57,605 bases of DNA from Amanita rubescens (lineage: Eukaryota; Basidiomycota; Agaricomycetes; Agaricales; Amanitaceae). Positions within the stretch are counted from its first letter, which is position 1; each line of letters starts with the position of its first letter. Both the position numbers and the translations under genes were made by a program. Below the pieces are notes generated by a model. It did no database searches and had not been told where the DNA came from. It saw only the letters and a program-made list of their open reading frames with translations. Below, piece after piece: positions 55,524-57,605 of the stretch. The DNA lies in contig WION01000327.1 of assembly GCA_015039365.1 (NCBI GenBank), positions 1 to 57,605 on the forward strand. The letters are read 5' to 3'.

Positions 55524-55685
55524 CGTCAGGGCAATGTCAAGGAAGGTTTTGCCAAATAAAACCATACAACAAGATCAAGATGAAACGTCACGTGAAACTC
55601 GAGAAATTAATTTTGAATTGTTTCATTGGTCGCGTTTTCAGAGTCCGACGCTGCGTTTGATCAACATCCCCGTCGTTCAACAAAT
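55524..55685. promoter_or_regulatory. Short divergent promoter of NC2-beta and SmF
   Basis: Only 162 nt between the two ATGs, so the core promoters must overlap. No TATA box is evident, as usual for such housekeeping genes. Confidence 0.5.
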
Positions 55686-56169
55686 ATGGCTGCAGTGAGT
55701 AGACTTCATCGTACGCGACAACAGACCTGAACTGACTAATAGTACTCAAGGTCAGCCCTGTCAATCCCAAACCGTTCCTTCAGGAACTCACTGGAAAGCC
55801 TGTGTTTGTTCGGTTGAAGTGGGGGTTGGAATACCGAGGATTTTTGGTTAGCACGGATGGATACATGAACCTTCAGGTGATTACTTTCTTCTCCTCGCCT
55901 TTTTGATCAAATCGTGACGTGCAATCAAAGCTGGCCAACACGGAAGAATTTCAAGATGGTCAATCGAATGGCGCATTGGGTGAAGTGTTTATCAGGTTCG
56001 TCATCGCTCGATCCATAATATAAGCCCATCTGATACCCATCTTTTTTCACTATAGGTGTAATAACGTTTTATACATTATAAGTCTTGATTTATCTCGTCC
56101 ATCATTCTGGTAAACTAAAACATCGCGTTTTTTTTTTACAGAGAGGCACCTCCGGATTCGGATTCGTAG
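55686..56169 (+). CDS. SMX3: Sm protein F (spliceosomal snRNP core)
   Basis: Part of the seven-member Sm ring on U1, U2, U4 and U5 snRNA. Exons: 55686-55694 (9 nt, MAA), 55751-55876, 55931-55995, 56056-56077 and 56140-56169, giving 83 aa, normal for SmF. The Sm1 motif is [20 protein letters not shown] with DGYMNLQLANTEEF; the Sm2 motif is [13 protein letters not shown]. The last junction is unusual: the family sequence YIREAPP is restored exactly only by removing 56078-56139, which starts ATAAGT and ends AC. With no splicing there the protein would read YIISLDLSR and stop shortly after. The tiny first exon is supported by [10 protein letters not shown] continuing in frame. Confidence 0.88.
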
Positions 56170-56424
56170 AGCACCCGAAAAAAAATTGTATTTGGAATAC
56201 GAATATTCTTTTGTAACCGTGAATTCATGGATTTTTTTCCACAAAACGTAACCGCGTGATGTGAATATATGCTATCGCTCCAGTGCTTCACGGGCCTCTC
56301 GTTAGGGTAAGTATGCTGATTCGCGCGGCCATACGGTAGTTGAGGCTATAGGAACGAACGGCGGGGTATGACGTCACTCATTTATATAAATTGTCCGCCA
56401 AGTGAGTTTCCGTTCCCTTTAACC
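56170..56424. promoter_or_regulatory. Upstream region of the 56425 gene
   Basis: Contains TTTATATAAATTG near 56380-56395, about 35-45 nt before the ATG, a plausible TATA element. Confidence 0.5.
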
Positions 56425-57605
56425 ATGTCCACCACCAATGACAGTACCGCTCCATACCCTCCATCGTCTGTCGAGGCCCAGTGCTTCTACTATGGCCTTC
56501 CCTCCAGACCCCGTCTCATCGCTCGCTCGAGCAGCTACGTTTGGGTCGAACCTCAGGGCCTCGAGGCATACCTTACTCCAAAGGAGCTTTCTCCTCTCGG
56601 CTTTGGCCACCCGCTCAAGAATGTCTGGGAGGACAAGGTCGGACCAGAGATGATTAGCTACTTGGACGACATGGGGGTAAAGTGGTCGAGCCTGGACCCC
56701 CTCCGCATCGGCTACGCTGGCGACCCTTCCCCTCCCCCTATCCTCTGGATTGGAGTCCTTCCCGGCACCCTCACTCATGAGGTTGGCGTCAACGTCGCCA
56801 TTCATTGCAAGAATATCCTGTCTGCTAATGGCATCGATGACGTCCACGTCGAACTGCGTGAGTCGGAAGTGTTCCGCTGCGCCAAATTATACAAGCCTGT
56901 TCTTTCCTTCTCCTCCACCGTCCGCGCCATCGAGCCCTTCTCCACTGCCGTCGGTCTCCCAATCTCTACTGAGGCCCGCCCAACCGTCGGCGGGACTGGG
57001 GGTTTCTTCATCTCCGACCCCCGCTACCCCGGCGAGCTCTTCCTCGTGACGGCCCGTCACGTCGTCATATGCGACGACAACAAGCTAATCAAGTACACGG
57101 ACGACAGCCAGCCCCGTCAGAACGTCCTGCTCTTCAGCGAACCCGCCGCTGAGAAGCACCTCTCGGCCATCAAGTCCGAGATCAACGGACATGAGATCCT
57201 CATCGAGCAGCTCAAGAGGTGGTTGAAGGCTGCTGATCACCTGGAGCCGGAGTACGCTGAGGCGGAGACGGATGAGGTCAACCGGCTGTTAAAGAAGGCG
57301 AATAATGCTATCAAAGATCTCCGGGCGTTCCTCCCAGGCGCCACCCGCGACTGGAAGGACCGCAAAGATCGAGTCATCGCCACGTCTCTCTGTCTCCCCC
57401 CATCGTTTGCAACGTTGGGGACAGTGGATTTACTGAAGATTGGGGCCGTCGTCAAGGTTGACGCGTCCAAGATCGACTCGACCAACTTCGTAGGGAATGT
57501 TATAGACCTCGGCATCGACATCCCAGTGGCCAAGTACAGCTCGTGGATGAACCCCGACCAGCCAACCCGCCTTCCTTCATATATCCCGGAAACCGTCTCC
57601 ACAAG
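56425..57605 (+). CDS. Trypsin-like peptidase-fold protein, Agaricomycete family (3' end outside window)
   Basis: Open from the ATG at 56425 to the window end, 393 codons with no intron. The N-terminal 120 residues have a conserved-looking domain (LIARSSSYVWVEPQGLEAYL, GFGHPLKNVWED, ILWIGVLPGTLTHE). From about residue 190, GGTGGFFISD and LFLVTARHVVI give the typical start of a trypsin-like fold, where TARHV carries the catalytic-position His. A helical insertion (IKSEINGHEILIEQLKRWL, then AETDEVNRLLKKANNAIKDL) follows. The Asp and Ser of a triad would lie near or beyond the end, so activity cannot be judged. GC content and codon bias toward C/G at third positions are higher than in neighbouring genes. 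No signal peptide. Confidence 0.7.
   Translation, partial: MSTTNDSTAPYPPSSVEAQCFYYGLPSRPRLIARSSSYVWVEPQGLEAYLTPKELSPLGFGHPLKNVWEDKVGPEMISYLDDMGVKWSSLDPLRIGYAGDPSPPPILWIGVLPGTLTHEVGVNVAIHCKNILSANGIDDVHVELRESEVFRCAKLYKPVLSFSSTVRAIEPFSTAVGLPISTEARPTVGGTGGFFISDPRYPGELFLVTARHVVICDDNKLIKYTDDSQPRQNVLLFSEPAAEKHLSAIKSEINGHEILIEQLKRWLKAADHLEPEYAEAETDEVNRLLKKANNAIKDLRAFLPGATRDWKDRKDRVIATSLCLPPSFATLGTVDLLKIGAVVKVDASKIDSTNFVGNVIDLGIDIPVAKYSSWMNPDQPTRLPSYIPETVST

Overview
The window is nuclear DNA of a filamentous basidiomycete, most likely an Agaricomycete. The evidence is dense small genes with many 45-65 nt GT-AG introns, conserved fungal housekeeping genes, and several families typical of mushroom-forming fungi: small secreted proteins, a Crinkler/RHS-like P-loop nuclease, an AIG1/dynamin-like G-domain protein and MYND fingers. 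All gene models below were built by hand from reading frames, splice signals and agreement with known family sequence. No search was run.

Layout. 1-1252: 3' part of a Ste7/Fuz7-type MAP kinase kinase. 1405-2603: a secreted modular protein. 3106-4887: a Crinkler/RHS-like protein. 5.2-10.1 kb: a decayed region with a roughly 2 kb direct tandem duplication. 10.8-16.2 kb: a G-domain gene that runs into an extraordinary array of intron-like units. 16.7-22.0 kb: a repeat block holding a gag-only LTR retrotransposon and a fold-back hAT-like element that carries a copia-type solo LTR. 23.8-35.0 kb: a mostly conserved block with HIS2, SSU72, a 1-Cys peroxiredoxin, a small secreted protein, a duplicated gene pair (unknown family plus MYND finger) and UBA3. 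35.1-43.2 kb: more copies of the modular secreted family, interrupted by a NADAR-domain gene. 44.5-51.9 kb: tandem-duplicated units carrying a 98-99 aa protein of unknown fold, a second small secreted protein family, and pseudogenes. 52.0-57.6 kb: HEM13, an SFC1-type mitochondrial carrier, NC2-beta (DR1) divergent from SmF, and the 5' part of a trypsin-like protein.

The main discovery candidate is the array at about 12.0-15.8 kb. Thirty-six nearly identical 65-bp units (13210-15552) each begin with GTGAGT or GTGAGC and end with CAACAG, so each looks like a complete minimal spliceosomal intron. Successive units are separated by exactly 3 nt (once 4 nt). Nearly all sequence variation lies in that triplet, while the intron-like body is almost invariant. 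Much older, diverged units on both sides keep the same rule of AG, 3 nt, then a donor. The locus therefore looks like a gene whose coding sequence is interrupted by about 50 consecutive introns separated by single-codon micro-exons, or a multi-step (recursive) spliced super-intron. RNA evidence would settle which.

Other points of interest are an apparent AT-AC intron of the ATAAGT class in the SmF gene, a secreted family built from alternating phase-0 exon modules, paralogues in which an intron has shrunk to 26 nt or 8 nt, and two GC-AG introns. How the genes relate: the housekeeping genes are unrelated single-copy neighbours, two of them in divergent pairs with short shared promoters (HIS2/SSU72 and NC2-beta/SmF). 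The accessory stretches are where tandem duplication, decay and transposon insertion concentrate.
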